Shown one piece after another: positions 18,900 to 28,818 of a DNA stretch of 50,576 nucleotides (position 1 is the stretch's first letter; each line of letters begins with the position of its first letter). The notes beneath the pieces are model-generated. The model was not told where the DNA came from, did no database searches, and worked only from the letters and a program-made list of their open reading frames with translations. Both the position numbers and the translations under genes were made by a program. The stretch is from assembly GCA_030446775.1 (NCBI GenBank), contig JAUJMQ010000020.1:1-50576 (forward strand), in the 5' to 3' direction. Origin of the DNA: Egibacteraceae bacterium. GTDB lineage: Bacteria > Actinomycetota > Nitriliruptoria > Euzebyales > Egibacteraceae.

Positions 18900-20666
18900 C
18901 TACTGGCCCGTGACGGTCACGATGGCGAACGGCTCCAGCGACACCGGGCTGGGCTGGTAGCCCTCGACGTTGGCCGTGAACGCCAGCGCCGGTTGGGTGT
19001 GCACGTACGGCAGGCCCGGGAGGAACTCCATGATCTGGCGGTTGGCCTCCTCGTACAGCTTGACGCGCGCCTCGTCGTCGGTCTCGGCCTCCGCGTCGTC
19101 CAGGGTGCGGCGGATCTCGGCGTTGTCGAAGCCCCAGGCCCGCTGCTGGGACTGGAAGAACGTCCCGATGAAGTTGTCGGGGTCGCCGAAGTCGCCGGTC
19201 CAGCCGAGCAGGTACATCCCGTAGCGGCCGTTGTCGACGTTGTCGAGGTAGTCGGGGCTCCACACCGCCGACTTCGTCTCCACCTCGAAGCCAACGTCGC
19301 GCAGGTCGGCGACCATCGCCTCGAAGTTCGCCTGCGGGTCGGGCATGTACGGCCGCGACACGTCGGTCGGGTAGGCGAAGTCGAGCCGGACGGGCAGGTC
19401 CTCGCCGGACTGCTCCAGCAGCTGGCGGGCCATGTCGGGGTCGTACTCGTACTTGGTCACGTCCTCGGCGTAGCCGAACAGCTCCGGCGGCATGAACTGG
19501 TGCGCCACCACCCCCTGACCCGCGTAGAAGCCCTCCACGATCGCCTCCCGGTCGATCGCATGGGCGATCGCCTTGCGGACGTCGGGGTTGCCCATCGGCT
19601 CGACCTGCTGGTTGAAGCCGATGTAGCCGACGTTGAACGCCGGGCGCGGCAGCAGCTTGAACTGGTCGTCGCCCTCGATCGTCGCGAAGTCCTGGGGCTC
19701 GACGAGGTCGTAGCCCTGGATCTCGCCGCTCTGCAGCGCCTGCAGCCGCGCCGCGTTGTCAGCGATCGGCCGGAAGATCAGCGTCCCGATGTTGCCGGTG
19801 GCCTCCTCGGCGTTCCAGTAGTCGGGGTTGCGCTCCATGACGAGCCGGTCGCCGCGGGTCCACTCGCCGAACATGAACGGCCCGGTCCCCGTCGGGTGCT
19901 CGGTGCCGTAGGTCCCGGTCGGGCGGAAGATGCCCTCGGCGTCGACCTCCCCCTCGTCGGCCCCGAACTCCTCCAGGGCCGCGGGGCTGGCGATCGTGAA
20001 GTTCGTCAGCGCCAGCGCGGACAGGAACGACGCCGACGGCTTGGTGAGCCTCAGCACGACCTCGGTGTCGCTGGTCGCCTCACACGACTTGTACAGCGAC
20101 TCGGTGGGGGCGCCGCTGTCGGGGTCGGTCTCGGCGAAGCCGCCGAACACCGTCTGCCAGTAGTAGCTGACCGCCGGGTTCTGGAACTCGGGCGGGAAGT
20201 TGTACCAGCGGTCGAAGTTGAAGCAGACCGCCTCGGCGTTGAACGGCTCACCGTCGTGGAACGTGACGCCCTCCCGCAGCTGGAACGTCCATTCCAGGCC
20301 GTCGTCGGACGCCTCCCACTCGGTGGCCAGCGCCGGCACGATCTCGGTGCCGCCCAGCTCCAGGCTGACCAGGCCTTCGAACATCTGGTCGATGGCGCGC
20401 AGCGACTCGCCGTCGGAGACCAGGGCCCCGTCGAGCACCACGGGGTCGGCCGAGGTGCCGAACACCATGGTGGCGGTGGCCTCGGTGCCGCCGTCGGCAG
20501 AGCCGGTCTCGGTGCCGCCGTCCGTGGCGCCCGTGCCGTCCGTTGCGGCACCGACGTCCGTGGGCTGTTCGCCGGCGGTGTCGCCACCCCCGCACGCAGC
20601 CGCCAGAACGGTCAGTACCGCGAGCAGTGTGACCGCCCGCAGACGGATCTGCCTGTTGCGGAGCAT
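18900..20666 (-). CDS. Peptide-binding lipoprotein of a DppA/OppA-type ABC importer
   Basis: Extracytoplasmic solute-binding protein (SBP_bac_5 family), 588 residues. It has a lipoprotein signal with a basic start (MLRNRQIRLRAV) and lipobox LAAAC, then an acidic Thr/Gly/Asp linker. The body has LEWTFQLREGVTFHDGEPFN, the family signature around the first domain, and later GYIGFNQQVEPMGNPDVRKA and YDPDMARQLLEQSG. ATG 20666 has AGGAGG six bases upstream. The ligand is probably a peptide, but nickel, glutathione and other small solutes use the same fold. It heads the long transporter operon; a TATACT at 20801-20796 could be its -10 element. Confidence 0.92.
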   Translation of the reverse strand: MLRNRQIRLRAVTLLAVLTVLAAACGGGDTAGEQPTDVGAATDGTGATDGGTETGSADGGTEATATMVFGTSADPVVLDGALVSDGESLRAIDQMFEGLVSLELGGTEIVPALATEWEASDDGLEWTFQLREGVTFHDGEPFNAEAVCFNFDRWYNFPPEFQNPAVSYYWQTVFGGFAETDPDSGAPTESLYKSCEATSDTEVVLRLTKPSASFLSALALTNFTIASPAALEEFGADEGEVDAEGIFRPTGTYGTEHPTGTGPFMFGEWTRGDRLVMERNPDYWNAEEATGNIGTLIFRPIADNAARLQALQSGEIQGYDLVEPQDFATIEGDDQFKLLPRPAFNVGYIGFNQQVEPMGNPDVRKAIAHAIDREAIVEGFYAGQGVVAHQFMPPELFGYAEDVTKYEYDPDMARQLLEQSGEDLPVRLDFAYPTDVSRPYMPDPQANFEAMVADLRDVGFEVETKSAVWSPDYLDNVDNGRYGMYLLGWTGDFGDPDNFIGTFFQSQQRAWGFDNAEIRRTLDDAEAETDDEARVKLYEEANRQIMEFLPGLPYVHTQPALAFTANVEGYQPSPVSLEPFAIVTVTGQ

Positions 20667-20795
20667 CCGCTTCCTCCTGCCTCGACCAGACCGGTGGCGA
20701 GGACGTTCGCGCACCGGCAAGCACCGGGGCCGCAGAGAGCGAAGCACGGCTCGGTGCGCCCGCACAGCCGCGCTCCGACCCCCGAGTGGGGCCGG

Positions 20796-20801
20796 AGTAT
20801 A
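20796..20801 (-). promoter_or_regulatory. Possible -10 element for the peptide-transporter operon
   Basis: TATACT on the minus strand, about 130 bases before the binding-protein ATG, in an otherwise very GC-rich 269-bp divergent interval (20667-20935) shared with the moxR operon. No convincing -35 accompanies it. I saw no second clear promoter for moxR in the same interval. Confidence 0.35.
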
Positions 20802-20935
20802 GGGGCGCTCCTTACGGCGCGTGTGCACTCGGAGCACTTTCGTGAACCCCCCGGTCCCGCGCGGCGTCGGTATGCTCGTGGGCAGGACCGCGCAGGGGCG
20901 TCGTCGGTGCGGGGGGCCCGGACAAAGGAAGCTGT

Positions 20936-21922
<987 letters not shown>

Positions 21923-21941
21923 GGGCGCGGGGACGCCCGGC

Positions 21942-23198
21942 ATGGTGACCCGGCGGGGGGCTTGCCTGCTCGTCGGCGCGGTCGCGCTGTGGGCGGTCGG
22001 GCGCTTCCTGGGCGTCGCCGAGCTCTACGTCGTGGCTGCCGCGACGGCGGCGCTCGTCGCCGTCGGAGCGCTCGCGGTGCGCCTGTCGACGTCGACGATC
22101 TCGGTACGCCGGCGTGTCGCCCCCGCTCGGATCCCCGGCGGCGGGCAGGGCGAGGTCACCGTCGAGCTGCGCAACGACGCACGGGTCCCGGCGGCCGTGC
22201 TGCTCGTGGAGGACACCTGCCACCACGTGCTGAGCGACCCCCCGCGCTTCGTCGTCACGGGTCTGGGCGCCGGGCGCGCGACGTCGGTGCGCTACGCGCT
22301 GCAGGGCGCCGCGCGCGGGCGCTACGTCATCGGGCCGCTGCGCGTGCGGGTGCGCGACCCGTTCGGCGTCGCCCAGCGCATCCGCCGCTACCGGGGCACC
22401 GACGACGTCGTGGTCTACCCGCGCATCGAGCCCCTCGGCGGGCCGGCCAGCCCCGGAACGCCACGCGGCTCGGGCAGCAGTGACACCCGCCGGCTGTTCA
22501 ACACCGGCGACGAGTTCTACACGATGCGCGAATACGTCCTCGGTGACGACCTGCGCCAGGTGCACTGGCCCTCCACGGCGCGCCGGCAGACGCTCATGGT
22601 GCGCCAGCAGGAGCAACCGTGGCAGGCCGAGGCGACGGTGTTCTGCGACACCCGCCTGGTCGCTCACCGCGACGTCGGCCCCTCCTCGTCGCTGGAGAAG
22701 GCGGTGTCGGTCGCCGCGAGCCTCGTGTGGCACCTCGCGGACGAAGGCTTCCGCCTGCGGCTGGTGACCGAGACCGACATCCGCCCCGACCTCACCCGCC
22801 GCACCCAGCCGTGGGAGCTGCTGCTGGACCGCCTCGCGGAGCTCGCCCCGTCGCGGGCGGCGTCGCTGGCCCCCGCGTTGCAGCGCCTGCGCGCCGCCGG
22901 CGGCGAGGGCCTGTTGGCCGCCGTTGTCGCGCCCCCGCCCGGGGACGAGCCCGTCGCCCGGCATCCCGACGTCCGGGCCCTGCTGGCGACCGGGCGCGCG
23001 TACGGTGGTCGTGTCGCGCTCGTCGTGGACCCCGGACGGCAGGCGCGAGACCGCGCCACCGATCTCGCCGGGGTACTGCGCGCCGCCGGCTGGCGCGCGA
23101 CGACGATCAGCCCCTCCCAGCCGCTGGCCGAGCGCTGGCGTCCCCTGACCGGGACCCGCGGTCGCGCCCTGGCCTTCGAACCCGGAGCCGCCGGATGA
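21942..23198 (+). CDS. DUF58 domain membrane protein (MoxR-associated)
   Basis: 418 residues. Two N-terminal transmembrane helices (LLVGAVALWAVGRFLGVAEL, then VVAAATAALVAVGALAV) precede a beta-rich domain and the DUF58 signature MREYVLGDDLRQVHWPSTAR near residue 195, a degenerate von Willebrand A-like fold. Function is not known; the family co-occurs with MoxR ATPases. It lies 19 bases after moxR and its stop overlaps the next gene's ATG as ATGA, so the three genes are almost certainly one transcript. Confidence 0.9.
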   Translation: MVTRRGACLLVGAVALWAVGRFLGVAELYVVAAATAALVAVGALAVRLSTSTISVRRRVAPARIPGGGQGEVTVELRNDARVPAAVLLVEDTCHHVLSDPPRFVVTGLGAGRATSVRYALQGAARGRYVIGPLRVRVRDPFGVAQRIRRYRGTDDVVVYPRIEPLGGPASPGTPRGSGSSDTRRLFNTGDEFYTMREYVLGDDLRQVHWPSTARRQTLMVRQQEQPWQAEATVFCDTRLVAHRDVGPSSSLEKAVSVAASLVWHLADEGFRLRLVTETDIRPDLTRRTQPWELLLDRLAELAPSRAASLAPALQRLRAAGGEGLLAAVVAPPPGDEPVARHPDVRALLATGRAYGGRVALVVDPGRQARDRATDLAGVLRAAGWRATTISPSQPLAERWRPLTGTRGRALAFEPGAAG

Positions 23199-25588
23199 GC
23201 ACGACGCTGCAGCCGCCCCCCGCGCCGCCCGCGCCCCCGCGGGCAGCCCCCGCCGCCGGCACCCCGCCGTCGATCTCGCAGCTGCCGGGACGCCGCGCCG
23301 ACCTGCTGCTCGGCGCCACCGTCGCGCTGCTCGTCGCGGCGTGCCTGCCGCTGACGCGGGTCTTCGTCGGGCTGGACTTCTTGCGGCCGGTCCTGGGCGC
23401 GGTGCTCCTCGCCGTCGGGCTGTCGTGGGGGGCGCGGCGGCTCGGAGCCGGGCCGGTGACCAGCCTGCTCGTCAGCGTGCTGGGGTGGGCGGCCTTCTGC
23501 TCCGCGGCGTTCTTCCCGGACACGCTCGCCCTCGGTGTCCTGCCGACCCGCGAGACGTTCGAAGCGGCCGTCGAGCTGTGGATCCGCGGCGTGCAGCTCA
23601 TGAGCGTCCGCCAGCCACCCGCGTTCGCCGAGGCCGGTCTGATCTTCCTGACGCTCACCGGCGTGTGGTCGGTGGCGCACGCGGTCGAGGGTCTGGTGTT
23701 CCGCCTCGGGGCGCCCGTCAAGGCCATCGCCATGGCGATGCTGCTGTGGACGGTGCCGTTGACCCTGACCCGGGGCGACGCCACCGCCTGGCCGTGGGCG
23801 GTGCCGCTGCTGGCCGCGGGCGCGCTCCTGCTCCTGGGGTTCGCCGGCGACGACGTCACCGGCTGGGACCGGCGACCGGGACGCGGCGCGCCGGCTGGTG
23901 ACCGGCCCGAGGGCCTGCCGCTGCTGCCCACCGGCAGCGCCATCGCGGCGGTCGCCATCGTCGCCGGCGCCCTCGTCGCGGGCTCGCTGCCCGGCTTCGG
24001 GCAGGCGCCGTGGTACGAGCTGCGCGGCCTCGGCGGGACGACCTTGACCACCAACCCGATCGTCGACATCCGCAGCCGCCTGGTCGCCACCAACCGGGGA
24101 CCGGTGCTGCGGGTGGCCGCCGACCGGCCGGTGTACCTGCGAACGACGTCGCTGGACCGCTACTCCGAGGCCGAGGAGTGGACGAACTCCGGCATCCGTG
24201 GCGAGCCGATCGACGGTGACGTGCCGTTCGAGGTGCCGCTCAACATCGTCGAGCAGGTCAACGTCGACGTCGAGGTCGTCGACCTTCCGCAGGCGGTGCT
24301 CGTCCCCGCGCCCTACCAGGCCGCCCGCGTGTCCGGGCCGGTGGCCGACGCCTTCCAGTACGACCAGCGCAACTCGACGCTGACGCTGGATCCCGGCCGG
24401 ACGTTGCAGGCCGGCGACCGCTACTCGGTGGTCGCCACGATCCCGGCGCCGGACCCCGACCAGCTGGCCACGGTGCGCTCGTGGGCGCCCGGCAGCGCCC
24501 TCACGCAGCTGCCCGACAACGTCCCGACGGCCGTGACCGACCTGGCGCAGCGCATCGTCAGCGCCGCCGGCGCGAACACGCCGTTCCGCCAGGCCCTGGC
24601 GATCCAGAACGAGCTGCGCAGCTGGACCTACTCGACGACGCCCCCGCAGGGCCACAGCGGCCAGGCGATGGCCGCGTTCCTGGACAGCCGCACCGGCTAC
24701 TGCGAGCAGTTCGCCGGGACGATGGCGGTCATGCTGCGAAGCCTCGACATCCCCGCGCGGGTCGCCGTCGGCTACACCCCCGGCCAGCCGCTGGAGCCTG
24801 AGGTCACCGACGACGCCGGCCAGGCGGTCGCCGGCCCGCGCCAGTTCGTCGTCACGAACGGCAACGCCCACGCCTGGGTGGAGGTCCTGTTCCCCGGCGT
24901 CGGCTGGGTGGCGTTCGAGCCGACGCCCCGCGCCGACGGCAACGTGCTCGTGCCGACCGCGGCGAACCTCGCCCCGTCGATCACCGCGGCGTCGGCGCCG
25001 GAGGACTTCGAGCCGGTCGCCTCCGTCCCCGAGGAGGACCAGCTGTTCCTGCCCGACCCCGGCGCCGGCCCCAGCGAGACGCCGTCGGAGAGCGTGGCCG
25101 CCGGCGGCGGTGCCGCCGGGGGGCCCGGCGCCGACCAGAGCGTCCTGCTCGTGCTGCTCGGCCTCGTCGGCGTCGCGCTCCTGGCCGGTGGCGTGGCCCG
25201 CGCCCGTGGCGACACGACGGTGGAGCGCCTGCCCTCCGACCGTGTCCTGCACGCCTTCGCCGGCGTCGAGCGCGTCGGTCGCGGCCTCGGCGTCGCCCCG
25301 GCGGGCTGGGAGACCGACACCGAGTACCTGCGCCGGCTCGCGGCGAGCTCGGGCAACGGTGTCGAGGCCGCCCGCAGGCTGGGGGCGCACATGGCGCAGG
25401 CCCGCTATGCCACCGCCCTCCCGGCGACGGTCGCGGAGCGCTCCGAGAGCGCGGCCGGGGCGCTGACCGCACAGCTGCTGGAGCCGCTGCCGGCGGGGCG
25501 AAGGCTGCTCGTGCGCCTGCGAGGGACGCTCGCGATGGCCGTCACCCGGGTGCGGGGACGGGTGCGGAGACTGTCGCGCAGGACCTGA
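23195..25588 (+). CDS. Membrane-bound transglutaminase-like protein (TgpA/DUF3488 family)
   Basis: 797 residues. A proline-rich N-terminus is followed by about five or six transmembrane helices, an extracytoplasmic domain, a transglutaminase core, one more helix (SVLLVLLGLVGVALLAGGVA) and a cytoplasmic C-terminal domain. The catalytic residues are visible: Cys503 in GYCEQFAGTMAVML, His559 in NAHAWVEV and Glu575 in FEPTPRAD. The substrate is unknown; family members act on surface proteins or peptides. ATG 23195 overlaps the DUF58 stop. Frame intact. A convergent 79-bp gap to the DUF3040 gene holds a GC palindrome (CGGGCCGGCCCG) but no clear terminator. Confidence 0.92.
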   Translation: MSTTLQPPPAPPAPPRAAPAAGTPPSISQLPGRRADLLLGATVALLVAACLPLTRVFVGLDFLRPVLGAVLLAVGLSWGARRLGAGPVTSLLVSVLGWAAFCSAAFFPDTLALGVLPTRETFEAAVELWIRGVQLMSVRQPPAFAEAGLIFLTLTGVWSVAHAVEGLVFRLGAPVKAIAMAMLLWTVPLTLTRGDATAWPWAVPLLAAGALLLLGFAGDDVTGWDRRPGRGAPAGDRPEGLPLLPTGSAIAAVAIVAGALVAGSLPGFGQAPWYELRGLGGTTLTTNPIVDIRSRLVATNRGPVLRVAADRPVYLRTTSLDRYSEAEEWTNSGIRGEPIDGDVPFEVPLNIVEQVNVDVEVVDLPQAVLVPAPYQAARVSGPVADAFQYDQRNSTLTLDPGRTLQAGDRYSVVATIPAPDPDQLATVRSWAPGSALTQLPDNVPTAVTDLAQRIVSAAGANTPFRQALAIQNELRSWTYSTTPPQGHSGQAMAAFLDSRTGYCEQFAGTMAVMLRSLDIPARVAVGYTPGQPLEPEVTDDAGQAVAGPRQFVVTNGNAHAWVEVLFPGVGWVAFEPTPRADGNVLVPTAANLAPSITAASAPEDFEPVASVPEEDQLFLPDPGAGPSETPSESVAAGGGAAGGPGADQSVLLVLLGLVGVALLAGGVARARGDTTVERLPSDRVLHAFAGVERVGRGLGVAPAGWETDTEYLRRLAASSGNGVEAARRLGAHMAQARYATALPATVAERSESAAGALTAQLLEPLPAGRRLLVRLRGTLAMAVTRVRGRVRRLSRRT

Positions 25589-25667
25589 GCCGTCCCGCGC
25601 CGGGCCGGCCCGCACCCCGGGGGGGAATCCGCCCCTCGTACGGCCAGGCGGCGGACGGTGCGGCGGG

Positions 25668-26039
25668 TCAGGCGCCCCGCTCTTCGTCGCGGTCGCCCTC
25701 ACGGCGGCGGACGCCGTCGAGGTAGCGGCTGAACCCGCGGCGCAACTGCCCGCCGATGTCGCCCGTGCCGTCGGCACCGAGCCGCTTGAGCTGGTTGGCG
25801 CCGTGGACGCCGCTGGCGAGCATCAACGCGAAGCCGGCGATCCCCCAGGCGATGTGGACGAGTCCGAGGCACAGCAGCACGAAGCCCACGGTGAAGCCGG
25901 CGACCGCAAGTTTGACCTGGCGTCGCGCATGGGTGGAGACGGTCGTCGTGCCCACGGTCCTGGCGAACTTGGGATCGTCGGCCCGAAGTCGCGCCTCGAT
26001 GTCGGCGAGGATGCGCTGCTCGTGGTCTGACAGAGGCAT
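25668..26039 (-). CDS. DUF3040 small membrane protein
   Basis: 123 residues. MPLSDHEQRILADIEARLRA at the start is the DUF3040 signature, followed after VSTHARRQVKLAVAGF by two transmembrane helices (FTVGFVLLCLGLVHIAWG; IAGFALMLASGV) and a basic/acidic cytoplasmic tail. Function unknown. DUF3040 genes occur almost only in actinobacteria, often between dinB and the dcw cluster, as here in a looser arrangement. The start is fixed by ATG 26039 and a promoter-like element 30-60 bases upstream. Confidence 0.9.
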   Translation of the reverse strand: MPLSDHEQRILADIEARLRADDPKFARTVGTTTVSTHARRQVKLAVAGFTVGFVLLCLGLVHIAWGIAGFALMLASGVHGANQLKRLGADGTGDIGGQLRRGFSRYLDGVRRREGDRDEERGA

Positions 26040-26068
26040 ACGCGGCTCCGGCGTCGTCCGGGCACCTA

Positions 26069-26098
26069 GTGATACCCGTGTTGTGGATTGTGCGTCAA
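26069..26098 (-). promoter_or_regulatory. Promoter upstream of the DUF3040 gene
   Basis: On the minus strand TTGACG (26098-26093) and TATCAC (26074-26069) are separated by 18 bases, a good sigma-70-type arrangement. The expected start is near 26062, about 23 bases before the ATG. The rest of the 26040-26278 interval shows nothing else that I can name. Confidence 0.5.
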
Positions 26099-26278
26099 CC
26101 TCTCGCTCCCGGCAGACGCCCCGGCGAGAAACCCCGCCCGATCTGACGGCCGGCCCGCGGCGGGGCGCCGGCCGTCGCGCCCGGCGGACGCTCCCGCGGT
26201 GTCCCGCGACCCGGCGGTGGGCCCATGGGACCGGCGAGCACCCGGTCGACCGTCGCGGGTCGCCGACCGGCGCGGCGC

Positions 26279-27112
26279 TCACCGGCCGCGGAAGCGTGGC
26301 TCCCGCCGCTGCCTGACAGCGGCCGCCGCCTCGGCGAAGTCGTCCGAACGCAGGCAGCGCGCCTGCGCCGACCGCTCGGCCGCCAGCACCGTGGCGCGAT
26401 CGTGCTGCAGGCTCGCCCGCAGCAGCGCCGGCACGGCCCCGACCGCGACCGTCGGGCCGGACGCCAGCCGGGCCGTGTACGCGCGTGCGGCCGACGCGAA
26501 GCCGGCGGGCACGCCGGAAGCCTCGTCGGGCAGGACCGCGTCGAGCAGGCCCCAGCCCAGTGCGGTGGCGGCGTCCACGATCCGGCCCGTGACCGCGAGC
26601 TCGGTCGCCCGGCTCAACCCGATCAGCCGCGGCAGCCGCCAGGTGGCGCCCAGGTCCGGCACGAGCGCCCAGCGGGCCTCGAGTAGCCCCAGCCGCGCGT
26701 CGGCGGCACCGACGCGCAGGTGGCACGCGAGCGCGAGCTGGCAGCCGGCGCCGAGCGCGACGCCGTGGACCGCCGCGACCGTTGGCACCGCAAGGTCCTC
26801 GAAGACCGTGAACGTGTCCTGCATGGCGGCGATGTCCGGGGCGCCGGGCGGCGCCCCGGTGGCCTGGGCGGCCAGCGCGTCGACGTCCATCCCGGCCGAG
26901 AACGCCCGGCCCGCACCGGCAACGAGCACGGCGCGGCACCGCCCGGCCGCCGCCGCCTCCCGAGCCTCCTCCCCCGCGCGACGCAGCCCGGCGAACACGG
27001 CGGCGTCCATCGCGTTCAGCTTGTCGGGCCGCTGCAGCGTGACGCACCCGACCGCGTCGTCGCCGACCTCGAAGCGCACGCCTCCGTCCATCGCCGCCGC
27101 CATTTCTGTCAT
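26279..27112 (-). CDS. Enoyl-CoA hydratase/isomerase family protein
   Basis: Crotonase-fold enzyme, 277 residues, probably hydrating an enoyl-CoA in fatty-acid or amino-acid breakdown. Motifs: TLQRPDKLNAMDAAVFAGL, the oxyanion-hole segment GAGRAFSAGMDVDAL, and AVHGVALGAGCQLALACHLR. The acidic catalytic residues of classical hydratases are not obvious, so isomerase or dehalogenase-like chemistry is possible. ATG 27112 is followed closely by other ATGs (27103 and 27091), so the exact start is open. It lies downstream of dinB beyond a 9-bp tandem repeat. Confidence 0.88.
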   Translation of the reverse strand: MTEMAAAMDGGVRFEVGDDAVGCVTLQRPDKLNAMDAAVFAGLRRAGEEAREAAAAGRCRAVLVAGAGRAFSAGMDVDALAAQATGAPPGAPDIAAMQDTFTVFEDLAVPTVAAVHGVALGAGCQLALACHLRVGAADARLGLLEARWALVPDLGATWRLPRLIGLSRATELAVTGRIVDAATALGWGLLDAVLPDEASGVPAGFASAARAYTARLASGPTVAVGAVPALLRASLQHDRATVLAAERSAQARCLRSDDFAEAAAAVRQRREPRFRGR

Positions 27113-27166
27113 GTCTGCCGCGTCTGCCGCGTCTGCCGCGTCTGCCGCGTCTGCCGCGTCTGCCCT
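27113..27166. repeat. 9-bp minisatellite directly before an enoyl-CoA hydratase start
   Basis: The plus strand reads GTCTGCCGC about six times in a row with almost no variation, ending one base from the ATG of the minus-strand gene. Read on the minus strand in the gene's frame it would encode Asp-Ala-Ala repeats, but no start codon precedes it in that frame, so it is likely untranslated. Slippage here could change the distance between ribosome-binding site and start. Confidence 0.85.
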
Positions 27167-27265
27167 GACCGCCGTCGCCGCCGGTGCCGCCGGTGCCTGC
27201 CATGGCCGCCACCGTGCCCGCCGCGGGCGCCGCCGATGCGGCCGGCGGCTCCCTGTCAGTCGTCG

Positions 27266-28468
27266 TCAGTCGTCGAGGAGGGCGCCCCGGGTCACCGCCG
27301 TGTCGCCGAAGCGGCCACGCGCGTCGTCGGCGGCACGCTCGAGCAGCCCCCAGCGGTCGTCGTCGAGCAGCCCGAGCTGACGCGACGCGCCGGCGGGAAC
27401 GAGGTTGGACGTGCCGAGGCCGACGAGACGGACGCGGACGCGCTCCAGGCGCAGCGCGTCGAGCATCTCGGCGACCTCACGGTGCAGGTCGGTCGCCTCG
27501 GCGGTCGGGGCGGCCAGGGTCCGTGAGCGGGTGATCGTGGAGAAGTTGGCGTAGCGCAGCTTGAGCGTGACGGTGCGCGCGGCGACGTTGCCGCTGCGCA
27601 GCCTGCGGGCGATCCGCTCGGCCAGGCGCAGCAGCTCGCGGCGCAGCACCTGCGGGTCGTCGACGTCGCGGTCAAACGTCTCCTCGGCGCTCATCCCCTT
27701 GGCCGGCTCGTACGGGATGACGACCCGGTCGTCGGCCCCGACCGCCAGCCGCGCGAGCTGGGCGCCGGCGGCAGGCCCGACGATCCTGTGGAGCGTCGCG
27801 GTCGGGATGGCGGCCACGTCGGCGACGGTGCGGATCCCGAAGCGCTCCAGCCGCGCGGCGATCTGCTCGCCGACCCCCCACAGGTCGCGGACACCCAGCG
27901 GGCCCAGGAACGCCGGAACGTTCTCCTCGGGCAGGTGCAGCAGCCCGTCGGGCTTGGCCTTCCCCGAGCACAGCTTGGCCAGGAACTTGTTCGGGGCGAC
28001 CCCGACGCTCGCGGGCAGCTCGAGCTCGTCGTGGATCCGTCGGCGCAGGGTGGCGCCGATGTCGGCCGGCGGGCCGAACAGCCGAACGCTGCCGGCGACG
28101 TCGAGGAACGCCTCGTCCAGCGACAGCGGCTCGACCAGTGGCGTGACCGACAGGAAGATCTCCCGGAGCCGCCCCGACACCTCGGCGTAGAGCGCGAAGT
28201 CCGGGCTGACGACGACCGCGTCGGGGCACAGGCGCAACGCCCGCGCCATCGGCATCGCCGACGTGACCCCGAACGCCCGCGCCTCGTAGGAGGCGCTGGC
28301 GACCACCCCCCGACCACCTTGCCCACCGACCAGCACGGGCCTTCCCACCAGCGCCCGGTCCTGGCGTACCTCCACCGACGCGTAGAACGCGTCCATGTCC
28401 ACGTGCACGATCGGCTCACGCGGTCGCCCGGCGTTGGTGGAACGTCGAGACACGCGCTGGACAGTCAT
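27266..28468 (-). CDS. dinB: DNA polymerase IV (Y family)
   Basis: Translesion polymerase, 400 residues. Catalytic metal-binding motifs are intact: VDMDAFYASVE (residues 23-33) and LSLDEAFLDVAG. The steric-gate region, thumb helix-hairpin-helix (LWGVGEQIAARLERFGI) and little-finger domain (VTLKLRYANFSTITRS) follow. It ends without an obvious full beta-clamp motif, although RQLGLLDD near the C-terminus fits the QLxLF-type clamp-binding pattern. ATG 28468 overlaps the stop of a small upstream ORF, and a perfect LexA box lies 217 bases upstream, so SOS induction is likely. Confidence 0.94.
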   Translation of the reverse strand: MTVQRVSRRSTNAGRPREPIVHVDMDAFYASVEVRQDRALVGRPVLVGGQGGRGVVASASYEARAFGVTSAMPMARALRLCPDAVVVSPDFALYAEVSGRLREIFLSVTPLVEPLSLDEAFLDVAGSVRLFGPPADIGATLRRRIHDELELPASVGVAPNKFLAKLCSGKAKPDGLLHLPEENVPAFLGPLGVRDLWGVGEQIAARLERFGIRTVADVAAIPTATLHRIVGPAAGAQLARLAVGADDRVVIPYEPAKGMSAEETFDRDVDDPQVLRRELLRLAERIARRLRSGNVAARTVTLKLRYANFSTITRSRTLAAPTAEATDLHREVAEMLDALRLERVRVRLVGLGTSNLVPAGASRQLGLLDDDRWGLLERAADDARGRFGDTAVTRGALLDD

Positions 28469-28668
28469 TCGAGCAACGCAGGTGCGGGCGGGTCGGTGGC
28501 GTGCGACCGGCTCGGGCGGCCCGACGCGGGGTGCCGCCTTGGGGCAGGCTGTCGCGCAGCCGGCGCCTCCCCCCGTCTGAGAGCGCCCCGGGCCGAAGAC
28601 CCGGTCCCAGCGGTGCCACCCGCGGCAGCCGAGGCCCTGTCGACCGGGCCTGCCGTCGTCGCGTTCAC
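28465..28668 (-). CDS. Possible small ORF between the LexA box and dinB
   Basis: A 67-codon open frame starting GTG 28668 (VNATTAGPVDRASAAAGG) and ending with TGA overlapping the dinB ATG as ATGA. The product is Ala/Gly/Pro/Arg-rich without a domain I recognise. In favour: it fills most of the dinB leader, starts 17 bases after the LexA box and has the coupling overlap. Against: long open frames arise easily at this base composition, and the composition is not protein-like. The rest of the 28469-28818 interval holds the LexA box and otherwise nothing that I can support. Confidence 0.3.
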   Translation of the reverse strand: MNATTAGPVDRASAAAGGTAGTGSSARGALRRGEAPAARQPAPRRHPASGRPSRSHATDPPAPALLE

Positions 28669-28684
28669 CACGCCCCCGCATCGT

Positions 28685-28700
28685 TCGAACCTGTGTTCGA
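28685..28700. promoter_or_regulatory. LexA (SOS) box between dinB and the ERCC4 nuclease gene
   Basis: TCGAACCTGTGTTCGA is a perfect match to the actinobacterial SOS consensus TCGAAC-N4-GTTCGA. A TAGAGT at 28705-28700 on the minus strand could be the -10 of the dinB transcript and overlaps the box by one base. The box lies 119 bases before the plus-strand ERCC4 nuclease ATG, so it may control both directions. Confidence 0.88.
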
Positions 28701-28818
28701 CTCTACGGTAACATCGGCATGTGACAGCCATGCCGGTCATCCACAGCCGATCCGTACGTGCAGCGGGAGGGGCGCATGACGGCAGGCGCGCCGCCGTGGT
28801 CGACGGGTACCTTGCGGC

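Noticed and set aside
22664-25777. A 1037-codon open frame on the strand opposite the transglutaminase gene
   Set aside because: Low-complexity Arg/Gly/His-rich translation, antisense to a well-supported gene. Such long antisense frames are expected at this base composition.
27113-27166. CRISPR-like repeat array
   Set aside because: The repeats are 9 bp, contiguous and without spacers.
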